Shown: positions 25,019 to 36,208 of the stretch, one piece after another
Position numbering within the stretch: the first letter of the stretch is position 1
Layout: each line of letters begins with the position of its first letter
Assembly (NCBI RefSeq): GCF_030272615.1
Contig: NC_081405.1
Coordinates: 608,022,677-608,086,676, forward strand
From: Cryptomeria japonica
Lineage: Eukaryota > Streptophyta > Pinopsida > Cupressales > Cupressaceae
Reading direction: 5' to 3'
DNA length: 64,000 nt
Notes under the pieces: generated by a model
The model's database searches: none
Seen by the model: only the letters and a program-made list of their open reading frames with translations
Told to the model about the DNA's origin: nothing
Translations under genes and position numbers: made by a program

Positions 25019-26360
25019 ATGGCTAAGAAAGGTAGAGGAGGTGGCCATACGAGTGGTCGCCAAGGAGCCAGAGGTGGAGGATGGGGCCATGGTTTTGACC
25101 ATCACAGTCCTTCACCACCACCCACTCATGTGAGTGTTGAGCCGGAACAGTCAGTTCATCAGGAGCAGCAACAATCTGTTCATCAGAACTCTCAGCATGC
25201 AGGAGAACATGTTTCCGAAAGGGAGGAGCTAAGACAGATGTTTCAGGAGGTTCTGGCTAGGTTAGGCCAAAGGCCTGAGTTTGAGAAACCTATTCATGCT
25301 CAGGTTGAGGAGCCGCTTCAACAAGTTCTAGAGGAAAGAGAGAGAAAGAGAGAGAGAGATCACCAAGGTAAGGGGAGATTCCAGCTGTCCGAGATCCACC
25401 TTCCTTAGGTCACATAAAGGACTTGATGAGGTCCAATCCTCCTTACTTTGATGGTATGGGTACTGGTCTTGAGGCAGAGACCTGGCTTATTGGCTTGGAC
25501 TGGTGTTTCACTATATTTTCATACAGCAGTAACACCAAGGCAAGATGTGCTATTATGCGTCTAAATAAATTTGCTTCAATCTGGTGGAGATTAGAGGAGG
25601 AGAAGATCGGTGTATGCATTAACACCATCACATGGGAACTATTTCTAGAGAGATTTAGGGCATGATTTCTCTCACCCCAGTGAAGGCAGACTCGAGCAAA
25701 TGAGTTTTATGCCTTGTGTCAGTATGGGATGATAGTAGACCAGTATGAGCATAGGTTCTATGAGCTCAAACAGTACGCTGGAATTGGTAATGATGAGGCT
25801 ATGCTTGTCCAACATTTCCTAAGAGGTTTGAACGACCGTATTAGTGGAGGTGTGAGGGTATTCGAGCCAGCTTCAATGGAGATAGCCATGGTAAAGGCCA
25901 GATAAGTTGAGCTGAACCTTAGTCGTGCACTTGGTGGTCAGACAGGTGTGCAGATAGGAAGTGCACCTACCAGTGGAAATAAAGCTCGGGGAAATTAGTC
26001 CCAGTCAGCTGCACCATTTAGAACTCCTCAAGCAACCACTAAGAGTGGGGAACAACAATAGCAATAGTGAAAACCTAAACAATTCCAGGGCCAACAAGGT
26101 GGCAATTCTCAATTTAAGAAGGGTAGGAACTGGCAGAGGGGTAAACAGGGCCCTACAGGGCAGGCCTCGTAGAGTGCATCTTACGCCCCTATCCAAGGAA
26201 GTTTCCAGCAATCTAGTGGACCAACAGGTAATAGAGGATCTTGCTTCTCTTGTGGACAGTTTGGTCATAGAGCTGCATAGTGCCCTCAAAATATCCACAA
26301 CACAGGTAGTCAGAGACCAGCAGCATTTGAACCTACAGTAGGAGATGCAGGGAGGTCCCA
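25019..26360 (+). pseudogene. Gypsy gag (capsid and zinc knuckle), broken
   Basis: The likely start is ATG 25019 (MAKKGRGGGHTSGRQGARGG), a basic Gly-rich N-terminus followed by a Gln/Glu-rich region and an Arg/Glu run ending with the stop at 25406. The capsid domain continues in another frame at 25423-25665 (PPYFDGMGTG…AETWL) and 25690-25905 (YEHRFYELKQYAGIGNDEAM…HFLRGLNDRI). A CX2CX4HX4C zinc knuckle, CFSCGQFGHRAA-stop-C, lies near 26240-26285. Stops sit where Arg, Trp, Gln and Gln are expected, all explainable by C-to-T changes on one strand. Gag forms the particle and binds RNA. Confidence 0.88.
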
Positions 26361-26427
26361 TAGAGTATTTGTAGCGGTAGATGACTACCAAGCTGATCAT
26401 CAAGGTACAATTATTGAGGCAGTAGGT

Positions 26428-26892
26428 ATGTTGCATGGAACCCCTATCTCTGTACTTTTCGATTCTGGAGCTTCTGATTCTTTTATTTCTTCATCCATTG
26501 TAGAGCGGTGTGAACTTACGTCTGCTAAGCAGGCAGATACGTGGCAAGTAGAGTTGGCTACAGGTGTCCGTGTTTCTATAGATGTCTTTATTCCCAGTTG
26601 TGAGTTGAAATTACGAACCATAGTTACTTCAGTTGACCTTCGGGTTATTCCTTTGGGATCTTATGGAGTTGTATTGGGGATGGATTGGCTATCATCTCAT
26701 AGTGCTCATGTAGATTGTCGCAAGAAGACAGTAGAGTGTTTAGATGACCTTGGCAGAGAAGTGGAGATTGTTGGAGTTCAGAGGCCGATATCCCTACGTA
26801 TGATCTCCGCTATGCAACTTAAGCAGTGCATGCATAAAGGATGTCAACTTTTTACAATCACTCTTGAGGAGTTGGATGAGTCAGAGAGGTGA
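26428..26892 (+). pseudogene. Gypsy aspartic protease
   Basis: Retropepsin domain of the polyprotein. Catalytic LFDSGASDSFIS is at ~26455-26490; downstream come VIPLGSYGVVLGMDWL (the conserved flap/ILGMDWL block, 26645-26690) and HSAHVDCRKKTVE. It cleaves Gag-Pol in active relatives. This open stretch of ~155 codons is intact itself but lies in a broken polyprotein; it leads into the RT linker after a TGA at 26890-26892. Confidence 0.9.
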
Positions 26893-27899
26893 GAAATCAC
26901 TCTTGATAGTCACCCTATTCTTAGAGAGTATGCAAATGTGTTTCCATTGGATATTCTTGGTATGCCTCCGAAGCGAGATATAGACTTTCATGTTGATTTG
27001 GTTCCTGGTGAAGAACCTATTTCAAGAGCACCATATCGGTTGACTACTTAGGAGTTAAGCGAGTTGAAATTGCAGATAGAAGAATTATTCACCAAGGGAT
27101 TCATTCGTCCTAGTGTTTCCCCTTGGGGTGCGCCTGTTATCTTTATTAAAGAGAAAGATGGTTCTCTTCGATTATGCATTGATTACCGATAGATGAATAA
27201 GGTAACCATCCAAAATAGATATCCATTGCCTCGTATAGATGACCTTTTTGATCAAGTTAAGGGAGCCAAGGTGTTCTATAAGATTCATCTGGAATAGATA
27301 TCCATTGCCTCGTATAGATGACCTTTTTTTATCAAGTTAAGGGAGCCAAGGTGTTCTCTAAGATTGACTTGAAATCTGGATACCATCAGTTACGCATTCA
27401 GGATGCAGATATTCATAAGGCAGCATTTTGTACTTGTTATGGTCACTATGAGTTCACAGTGGTGCCATTCGGGTTGACGAACGCGCCTTCTGTTTTCATG
27501 AGCTTAATGAATGGAGTTTTTCGTTCCTATCTTGATCATTTCATCATTGTATTCTTGGATGACATTCTGATTTATTCTAGATCTATGGAAGAGCATGAGG
27601 GTCACTTACGTCAGGTATTGCAGTGCTTAAGGGAAAATCAACTTTATGCCAATTTATAAAAGTGTGACTTCTTCCAAACTAAGGTGAACTATCTTGGTCA
27701 TGTGGTTTCGGGAGAAGGTATATCTATGGATCCTTCAAAGATCCAAGCCATTTTTGATTGGCCAGCGCCGACCAACGTTTCTGAAGTTAGGAGTTTTATG
27801 GGTTTGGCTAGATATTATCGTCGCTTTGTTGAAGGTTTTTCCCAGATAGGACACCCAGTTACTTCTCTTCAGAGAAAAGGGAATAAGTTTGTTTGGTCA
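26893..27899 (+). pseudogene. Gypsy reverse transcriptase, disrupted
   Basis: The linker and RT begin with YANVFPLDILGMPPKRDIDF, then PYRLTT-stop-ELSEL, [29 protein letters not shown]-stop-MNKVT and [21 protein letters not shown] 79-bp direct duplication at 27214-27372 then repeats the RYPLPRIDD segment out of frame. RT resumes at ~27335: [15 protein letters not shown] (catalytic Asp), [32 protein letters not shown] (catalytic Asp-Asp, ~27545-27580), then [11 protein letters not shown] and [18 protein letters not shown] stops at 27049 and 27190 stand where Gln is expected. Confidence 0.93.
27214..27372 (+). repeat. 79-bp tandem duplication in RT
   Basis: 'aatagatatccattgcctcg' and the following bases up to 'ggtgttct' occur at 27214 and again at 27293. 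The second copy has one extra T in its T-run (gacctttttttatc), so the frame is shifted. Confidence 0.95.
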
Positions 27900-28330
27900 T
27901 AATAGTGTGAAGCAGCTTTTTAAACCTTGAAGGAACTCCTTGTCAGTGCTCTGATTTTGGCAGTTCCTGATCCATCTGGAGATTTTATGGTATGCACAGA
28001 TGCCTCTTTGGAAGGTATTGGTGTAGTACTTATGCAGGATGGACGTGTGGTTGCTTATGAGTCTTGCAAACTCAAGAACCATGAGTTGAACTATCCAGTT
28101 CATGATTTAGAGTTGGCAGCTGTAGTTCATGCTTTGGTTCGATGGCGACATTTCCTATTAGGGCATCAGTTTGAGCTGCATAGTGATCACCACAGTTTGT
28201 AGTATATATTCACATAGCCAAACTTGAATGCTCGACAATGAAGATGGATGGAATTCTTCTGCAAATATGATTTTGAGGTTCGTTATATTCAGGGGAAAGA
28301 GAACGTAGTAGCAGATGCTTTGAGTTGTAG
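27900..28330 (+). pseudogene. Gypsy RNase H
   Basis: RNase H of the polyprotein, joined to RT. Motifs: LAVPDPSGDFMVCTDASLEG (catalytic Asp, ~27955-28010), GVVLMQDGRVVAYESCKLKN, YPVHDLELAAVVHAL (catalytic Glu, ~28095-28135), FLLGHQFELHSDHHSL (catalytic Asp, 28150-28199) and GKENVVADALS at ~28290. Stops at 27900 (TAA), 27903 (TAG), 27920 (TAA), 28200 (TAG), 28215 (TAG) and 28239 (TGA) fall at expected Gln or Arg codons. Confidence 0.92.
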
Positions 28331-28519
28331 GTGGCATGAAGTTTCAGCATTATCCCTTGGAGTAGACTTGAGAGGGAGAATTCTTGGAGTTCTTCCTCAG
28401 GATACTTGGTATCAGGATGTTAGAGCTGTGATAGAGTCCAGAAGGCCTTTAGAGGGTAGATTTCTGGGTATAACCTTCAGGCAGATGGTTTTCTTTGTCA
28501 CCATGAATAGATTTATGTA

Positions 28520-29835
28520 CCTCCTTTGGAGGATCTTCATGTTTTGATCATGATCGAGGCCCATCGAGCACCTTATTCGGCACATCCTGGTGTCAAGAAG
28601 ATACACGCAGACCTTAGACAAATTTATCATTAGGCAGGTATGAAACATGACATTGCTGATTTTGTGTCGAAATGTTTAGAGTGTCAACGAGTGAAGGCAG
28701 AGCATCAGCACCCATCAGGGCTTTTGCAGCCTAATCTAGTACTGGATTGGAAATGGGATATCATTTCCATGGATTTCATTGTTGGTTTGCCTGTCTCTTC
28801 ACATCATCATGATGCCATCATGGTCATAGTTGACAAATTGACTAAGGTTGCTCATTTTGTTCCTATTCGAGCTTCCTACACAGCAGTAGTGGTGGCACGA
28901 GTCTTCTTAGAAGAAGTAGTGAGATTGCATGGGATTCTGAGGCAGATCATATCTGATAGAGATCCTGTCTTTACCTTAGCATTGTGGACCTCACTTTAGC
29001 ATGCTTTGGGGACTCAGTTGAATTTTAGTTCAGCTTATCATCCAGAGACAGATGGTCAGATAGAGAGAGTAAATTAGGTATTAGAGGACATGCTTCACAT
29101 GTATGTGATGGACCAACAGTCATGTTGGGAGGACTATATATATCTAATGGAGTTTGCTTATAACAATGGATATCATAGCTCCATAGGTATGTCCCCCTTT
29201 CAGGCATTGTATGGTCATCCTTGCCGCACTCCTTTGAGTTGAGATTAGTTAGAGGACAGGGTGCTTATAGGACCAAATATTCTTCAGGAGATGGAGCAAC
29301 AGGTAGATAGGATTCGTGAGCATTTAGTAGTAGCACAGGATAGACAGAAGAAGTATGCAGATGCTCATAGGGTAGATCGTCAGTTTTCTGTTGGTGATTA
29401 TGTGTTCTTGAGAGTGCGTCCGCAGAAGAGTCTGATCCGTTATGGAAAGGGATGTAAGTTGGCGCCTCAGTTTGTTGGACCTTTTGAGATCCTTGAGAGG
29501 ATAGGACCTGTTGCCTACCGTCTTGCTTTGCCATCGAGTCTATCCCGCATCCACGATGTCTTTCATGTTTCAGTTCTTCGACCTTATCATCTAGATGTGA
29601 CACATGTTCTTGATTGGAACTCTTTGCAAGTCGAGGATGGGCAACTTTCCATGGAGCTCGTGCGCATTCTTCAGCATCGGGATTTGATCCTCAGGGGTCG
29701 TACCATCGACTAGGTAAGGATCCTATGGGACCCAAATGATGAGACCTCGGCAACTTGGGAGGATGCAGCAAGGATGAGAGAACTATATTCGTATTTAATT
29801 TAGGCTTCCAGGAGTAAGCCTAGTTTTGGGGAGGA
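28520..29835 (+). pseudogene. Gypsy integrase with chromodomain-like tail
   Basis: Integrase with an HHCC zinc domain (HRAPYSAHPG…H; CLEC at ~28675), then the DDE core: WDIISMDFIVGLP (first Asp, ~28755), QIISDRDPVF (second Asp, ~28945) and AYHPETDGQIERVN (Glu, ~29035). The C-terminal GPF-type motif is APQFVGPFEILERIGPVAY at ~29465-29520. Next comes HDVFHVSVLRPY and a chromodomain-like segment (VRILQHRDLILRGR…VRILWDPNDE…ATWEDAARM, 29660-29780), as in Tekay-type chromoviruses, which use it to bind chromatin. Stops at 28631, 28997, 29075, 29240, 29246, 29711 and 29802 are mainly TAG. Confidence 0.92.
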
Positions 29836-29838
29836 GAA
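29824..29838 (+). promoter_or_regulatory. Polypurine tract
   Basis: ttttggggaggagaa directly before the 3' LTR; the purine run is the expected plus-strand primer. Confidence 0.85.
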
Positions 29839-32800
29839 TGTAGTACCCCTACTAGTTTGAACTCATTAGACTCATATTTTATTATTGGTTGTTTTTCAGT
29901 GGATACATTACCATGACATATTATTTAGCTTTTTATGACATTATGCTTTATTTGGAGATGAGATGTATAATTTATTTACAGTATTTCAGTACTTGTGATT
30001 TATGGCATTTTATGTATTATTGCTATGTATTGACATTTTACTTTATTTATGCAATGTGGAATTATATGTTGTGTGTTTGCGAGTGTATTGGATGCAAGGG
30101 GATGATTTTTCCTCACTTATTTTGGTGAGACAGAGAATGTCGCGATTCTTCTTCATTGGTGTGTATGTCGTGTTTTCTATATTATATATATATGCAAGTG
30201 TGGTTCGGTGATGCAAGATATTGTAGGTACAAGTACCGGGTAGGTACGGGGTATCGTCTCCACCTAGCTTCATAGGTCTGAGCATGCCTTATATTTTTCG
30301 ATGGAAGTGGAGGAGATAGTAGTTGACCCTATTTTACTCAGTTACACTCGTATGAGTGTCATCGGTTAGTCATTTTGTCAGTTAGTTCAGTCTTCGTATT
30401 TTGTCATTTTATCTTTTATGGGTAATTGCTTGAGATTTGTTTAATTTGAGTGTTTTAATGGATTTAATTAATTAATTAATTAAGTTTATGAAATTATCTC
30501 ATTATTGTATTGTTTATGCATTGAGATTATAAATATAGTTAATTAAAGAAATTGTTAAATTAAGCTGCATGGTATTAAAAATATATTTTTATTTTAAAAA
30601 TAAATTAGATTAATTGTAGTTATTATTTTCTAAAGTTATAATTAAATAACTGAATAAAAGGATTAATTAGAATTAAAATATTTCTTTAATTCTTTATTTA
30701 GAAAATTAATTAATTGGAATTAAAATATTGTATTAATTCTTTGTTTAGAAAATTAATTAATACGTATGAGAAAATTAAAGAAGGAATAATGTTTTTTAAT
30801 TATTGCATGTGATGAATTTAGAAAATAAAATAAAATAAATTACTATTATTCTAAATTTAAGTTTTTTGTGATAAAGCTATTGAACCTAGAATTTTAGTTT
30901 AAATAGGGGTTAGGTCTTTATTTTAGTTACACAGATAGGAACACATAGGAATAGGTCAAGAATTTAGTTGAAGAAATTTATTGGAAGTTATTGAAGGGAT
31001 TAGGGCTCTTCTACAGATTTCTTCCAGGAAAGCTATACTAGGTTGGATGATTTCTTAGTTGTGTGTTTTATTAAAAGTATTTCTATTTGTCTCTGCTTGA
31101 TGTGTGTGTAAAATAATTGTCAAATTCAAAACCTTCTTCTAGTGAATTTGAGTTTGTTTTAAAATCCATGTCTGATGGGAATTTCTAAGTTATGGGAAGT
31201 ATGTGATTTTGTGAAAATTAAGAAAATTGTTATAGAAAATTTGTCGGATTTTACAATGCATGGAAATTTGCAAGATTTGTGAGAAAGGGGTATTTACCTG
31301 AGAAATGGTTTTAATTACCTTAAGGAAATAAATTTAATTATACATTAAATTTATTTAGGTTAATTAAAATTTTAATAAAAAATGAAGAAGGATTGAAATT
31401 TTGTAAAAAGGGAATTATTGGAAATTTGTTATTATTGTTGTTTAAATTTTATTAAAATGAAATTATTAAAACAAAAAAATTGTTTTTTTATTGTACTATT
31501 TAAAAATAAAATAATTATTAAAAAAAAAAAATTATAAAAAAATTAAAATAAATAAATAAATTAAAAAAAAATTAAAGCAAACTACCTACGGTAGCATCCG
31601 CTACTGGCGGTAGTACACAGTACTACCGACGGTAGCAGTGCTACCGGCGGTAGCAGCTACCTATGGTAGTAGTGCTACTAGACAGTAGCAGTACTACCGG
31701 ACGGTAGTACTAGGTACCGACGGTAGCATAGGCTATTGTGACAAGGCCCTTTTGTAATTATTAAAGTGTTTTTTTCAATTTTTAATTAATTTCTAAACCC
31801 TATCCACTGTTTCGGGTTTCGTACCCAAAGGTTAGATTAATTAAATATTTTATGTATTATATTATATATGTATATAAATAAATATATGTATATTCATATA
31901 TGTGTTTATATATATATATATTTAATATTAGATATGTTTCTTTTGGTAGTTATTATAATATTTTAAATGTTAATTTAAATAATTATGTTGAAAATACATT
32001 GGGAGAATTATTTGTATTTTAAATCTTTTTGGACAAATGACAAAGTGGATGTTTTGGTATTAAAAAGTTGTAAATTCTTGTTATCTGGAAATTTTTAAAT
32101 TGCATGTTATTTATCCTTTGGTTGTTTTTAAGGAAAGATTGTCTGTAATAGGATCTTGCGTATATTGTGTTCTCAGTCAAGTTTTATTTCATTGCAACTT
32201 TGATTAAATTGTCATTGGGTCCTATGTTATTATTTCTCCTAGACCAGGTGTTGTTGTATAACCTATTTGATATGAGCCATTGTGTGTTTTTTTCCAAATG
32301 GTCAATCTTGGGTTGGTATTTGTGTATCCATCACCTGTGTTTGTCAGGGTTGTTTATGGTTGCCTGTTTCACCATAGAGTTCTCGTGGAGAGAAACATTT
32401 CCTGTTAGTGTCCTAAGAGAGAGAGTGGCTTTCGAGCGGGGGCCGTGCTCGAAGTGGATGATAGGATAACTTGTTGAAAGTTAGTTAAAAAGTGATAACC
32501 TAATAATTGATTAGGGGGTGGGTAGATTAAATATTAATTAAGATAAATGTGCCTCGTGCATAGAGGAGTGCTTGTACAAGGCTCATGATGTTACGAGAAG
32601 GCCTGGAATGCCAAACTTACCACCTTGTCTTCACGAAAGGATTGGTAGGGTCCGCATGAGACTTAGTTGGAACCGGAGGCTCGGGAGAGGTTACCAAGAG
32701 AAACCCGAGTATGGGGGCCGGGACCTATGGAGGTTGTACCATGGTAACCATCAAGCTATGTGTTGACACTCTCTTCTTAGAGTCACTAGTGTTTTGTGAG

Positions 32801-33496
32801 TTGTGTTACATGGATGGTTGCAGAGTCTTGTAGTTCTTTTGTACTTGTCTTACTTTGCTTACTTGAGGGTTTTCTACTATCTCCTAGCATGGTAGGGTGG
32901 TTCCATTTCGGGATCACATGGTCGGGTGGTAGTGCCACTTCTCATTGGATGTTCTGGATTGTATCTTCAGGCGAGGAAAGGCTTTGCTGGTGTTTCTTGG
33001 ATCGTGGTTTATGTACCAACTCTTGTTCAAGATCATTGTTCAGTTGAGACCTTGTGGTCATTGTATCAGACTTTTATGTAACCTTGATATTGTATCTTTG
33101 TAACCAATGGTATTATTGGAAGCCATGTATTTATGGATATTGTAATATTATTATGTCGTTATTTTGATCTTATGTTTAAATGGTTTATGGAAATTGGATA
33201 CATTGGAATACTTTTATTTCTTTATTGTGAAATTTGGATGTATGTGTAGTTTTAAACTTAAGTGTTCAATTTATCTAATTAAATGGATTAAGTGTGGTGT
33301 TAAGATAATCTATGAAATTAATCTTCGTTGGTTACCCTTAGGAAAACTTGTGATAGACTTCCATTGTGTTGTTAAACATGCAATGATTATAGTTAGTACA
33401 CTTAGTCTTTAAACAAAAAATAAAAATAAAAATTATTTCACCCTTTAGTTGCCTAGTTGTGTTATTTTCCTTTAGGGTTCGTGGCGGGGCATTACA
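29839..33496 (+). repeat. 3' LTR, 3658 bp
   Basis: Starts TGTAGTACCCC and ends GGGGCATTACA. It carries a single copy of the hairpin island (31582-31736), and from ~32400 to 32780 a block that is strongly similar to the minus strand of the 4.1-kb solo LTR at ~50745-51085. Confidence 0.93.
31582..31736 (+). repeat. GGTAGC/GCTACC hairpin island, 3' LTR copy
   Basis: Same location within the LTR as the two 5' copies but ~35 bases longer, with additional words (ggtagcagctacc, gcagtactacc). The block is more variable in length than the sequence around it, yet the GGTAG/CTACC words are kept. Confidence 0.85.
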
Positions 33497-33703
33497 TGCT
33501 CTTTCTTATTGAATGTTTGGTTGGTCCCTCACTGGTTCTCTGGTTTTGTTTTTGTCACGTAAGTTTTGAAGACATTCTGATTTTTGTTTTTTCTCATCCT
33601 AAGTGAGATGCATTTCTTTTACATTAATGATAGTTATGTAATAGATCCGGACCCTTTCCAATTATAATCTAATAAAAACTGAACAAACAAGGAATAAATA
33701 AAT

Positions 33704-34198
33704 TTATCCTCTAAAAATATAGCCTTTAATATAAGAAACCTCATGAAGTGCTTTCCTCCATTCCTCAACTATATGGAGCTCAAAGTTCCGAGATTGCTTA
33801 TGCTTTTGGAAGGCTCAAGCATATACACCATCTTCATCTTTCATTCGAAGCTCCGAAGGCTCAACTTCACAAAATACTGGTATGATAGGAGACCCAGTTT
33901 TGAGGATCAGATTTAGCTCTTTGAAACACCAAATTGACTCCGCAATATTAGCAGAAATAATGACAATATGTAGAGATGCTGAGTAAATAGCGTCCTCTAT
34001 TGACTGAGGTATGCTGTTCCCAGCTTGGATTGATTTCTTGTCAAAGAAGACCTTAAATCCCTTATTCTCAAGATTGTGAAAGATCAGGCTTGCTACGGTT
34101 TCTTTCACGTCTGGACCACGATGGTTAAGGAATACATCATAATTTGCAACAGAGGAAGAGATTGGCGAAGAATATTTGGGTTTTTTGTAAGAATGCAT
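33704..34198 (-). pseudogene. TIR-domain resistance-gene fragment (TNL exon 1-like)
   Basis: Starts at ATG 34198 and reads 127 codons to a TGA at 33815-33817, then continues 36 more codons in frame (AFQKHKQ…VEEWRKALHEV) to TAA at 33704. It is a plant TIR domain: YDVFLNHRGPDVKETVASLI (residues ~20-39), FFDKKSIQAGNSIPQSIEDA (BB-loop region), ESIWCFKELNLIL holding the conserved catalytic Glu of TIR NADases, and IIPVFCEVEPSELR. NHRGPD and PSELR are typical of conifer TNLs. The TGA stands where relatives usually have Arg. No NB-ARC or LRR is visible downstream; the gypsy element ends 207 bases beyond. TIR-only or a relic; I favour a relic. Confidence 0.85.
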
Positions 34199-34286
34199 GG
34201 ATGTGAGACTAAGGCACAGCTACGGGCAATACAGAGAGAGAAGACTGAATATTTGCATCGCAGCAAGGTGAGAGAGGCAGATTACA

Positions 34287-34296
34287 GTTATATAGA
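34287..34296 (-). promoter_or_regulatory. Putative TATA box for the TIR fragment
   Basis: TCTATATAAC on the minus strand ~90 bases upstream of the TIR ATG, leaving room for a ~60-nt leader. Position and sequence fit a plant core promoter; no expression evidence. Confidence 0.4.
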
Positions 34297-34768
34297 ACAG
34301 GGATTAATATTCTCAAGGCTTCTGCGTGACAAATGTCTATCTATCTAGGATGCATCTTTCTTTATATTCATTAATTAAATGAAAAGTTAAAAACTTTTAT
34401 GCCTGTACAATGTAAATAGAACAAAACCCTTTGAAAATTTGATTCAAATACAAAGTATTTTGACTAAAAGATCATGCACAATTTGCATGTTTTTCTGTAA
34501 GTCAAACTAAAGTGCAAATAACCATGATGTTTTCATCTGTCAATACTCGTTGAATATATATAAGCAATGAAAAATGAGTTATGGTGTCTTCTCTTTTTAA
34601 CATTTTAATTAAATATAATTTATATATATATAAATGTGAACATTGTTATTTATTAAAAATATGATATTATAAATATTTATATATAAAAAAAAAGTGACTG
34701 GATGTAAAATCATATTTCAAACAGTTCAAATGGGACTAGTATCTAATTAAAACTAGCTGCAAGATAGC

Positions 34769-34922
34769 GACAATAATAGTGGAGGAGTTTGGTGTTTTTT
34801 TTTGGCTCTTGCTCAGTTGTTGGTTGGTTGTTTGTTTATCTATCTCCAGCTCTTTGTATTCAGACTTTCAGGTCCCTTCAAAACCTATTTTTTTTCCTTA
34901 ATCAAAGACAATAGTGGAGGGA
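34769..34922 (+). mobile_element. ~120-bp truncated LINE tail with TSD
   Basis: A short T/G-rich stretch ending 'cctattttttttccttaatc' sits between gacaataatagtggaggag (34769-34787) and gacaatagtggaggga (34907-34922), near-identical direct repeats differing by a 3-base slip. This fits a heavily 5'-truncated LINE insertion (inserted part ~34788-34906). Confidence 0.5.
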
Positions 34923-35121
34923 GGAAGAGGAGTTCCTGATTATCTGACTTGTCCCATACATTAGTGGTATTTGAAGTGTTTAGGGAAGGTTCCAACCTTC
35001 ATCATCTTTATTTTTAGCTTTTTCATATTATATTGAGAATTTATTGAAGAAACTTGCTGGAATGTAATATAAACTACAATGATACTTGTATTATTAATAG
35101 TCAATATAATTGATATATAGA
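34923..35121. other. Spacer, no gene
   Basis: A+T-rich, with no recognisable signal. Confidence 0.4.
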
Positions 35122-35137
35122 AAATATTTTAGAATAT

Positions 35138-36192
35138 ATATATTTTTTTTCGATAAAAGTGGATGGCCCACTAAAATTATATTAAATTTTTTATATTTTT
35201 TACATGGTGTCTGGTTCAATGAGCACCGAGGGGAAAGAACTAGTAAGAAAACCCTTCAGTATTGCTCAGAAACATAAACCTATCTACCCAATACAATAGC
35301 CTATAGGCAACCCAAATACCTTGATTACATTATCAAATACATTAGATATAAAGGAAGCTTTAAAAAGCTTGTATGAACTAGTGATCCAGTGGAGGAGGTA
35401 TCATCCAAAAAATGCAGCCACCATATTTTAAACAAGAATAGTGCCAGCACCAAAACATCAATCCCCTTATGCACCACATGAGTCCAAGGTCCTGCAGAGA
35501 ACAAAAAACACAGCCAAGAGGGAACCAAGGAAAAGTAAACCTGACAACATGAAAATGGTTAGCATACATAGGCCTATCCATATAAGAAGTAGAGGAAGAT
35601 GGAGACAACCATTAGGAAACAGGGTGAAACCAATCCATACAATAAACCAAAGCAATAGCCATGCCAGTAGCAACATAATAAGGAACCATCTACACCACCA
35701 AAAAAACTGGACTTTCCAATTCCTCAAAAAAAGCCACCAGTCACCAACTCTGCCCAAACTCCACATAATGCAGAGCATAGCGTAACAGAGAAAAAATAAC
35801 AGAGAAGAGGATAACCACTGTATGATTATCAGACCATCATAAGAGAAAATTTCCAGCAAGAGATCACATATGAATTATGAAAACTTTTCATAACTTACAG
35901 TAGGCCCAATCACTAAAACAAATGACTAACCGGCATGACACCCACAAAGCATAATGATTAATCCGAAGGAATAATGCACAAAACGTGAAAACAAAAACAC
36001 TCATGACAAGATCACCCACATCTATCCGTAAGGAGAAATGATTGCCAGAAAAGCAGAGCACTCAAGAATAATACCCAAACTCATCTATTAAACATAATGA
36101 GTAGCATAGAATATCCAATGCCAAATCGGTTCCAAAAAGTCCAAGAAAAACCAAAGTAACCAACTGCCATGAAGCTAAACCCAAACAATGCC
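35138..36192 (-). mobile_element. 5'-truncated LINE, minus strand, 16-bp TSD
   Basis: 1.05 kb flanked by a perfect 16-bp direct repeat aaatattttagaatat (35122-35137 and 36193-36208). On the minus strand it ends 'gggccatccacttttatcg' then a run of A, a plant LINE 3' end. The minus frame 35859-35467 is Trp/Leu/Phe-rich and looks like 3' UTR, not protein. No RT remains. Confidence 0.8.
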
Positions 36193-36208
36193 AAATATTT
36201 TAGAATAT

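Noticed and set aside
26005-26436. 143-codon minus-strand ORF
   Set aside because: Antisense of gypsy gag; no domain.
34076-34348. 90-codon plus-strand ORF
   Set aside because: Antisense of the TIR start and leader.
35467-35859. 130-codon Trp/Leu-rich minus-strand frame, possibly a membrane protein
   Set aside because: Lies within a truncated LINE 3' end flanked by a 16-bp TSD; composition follows a T/G-rich 3' UTR.
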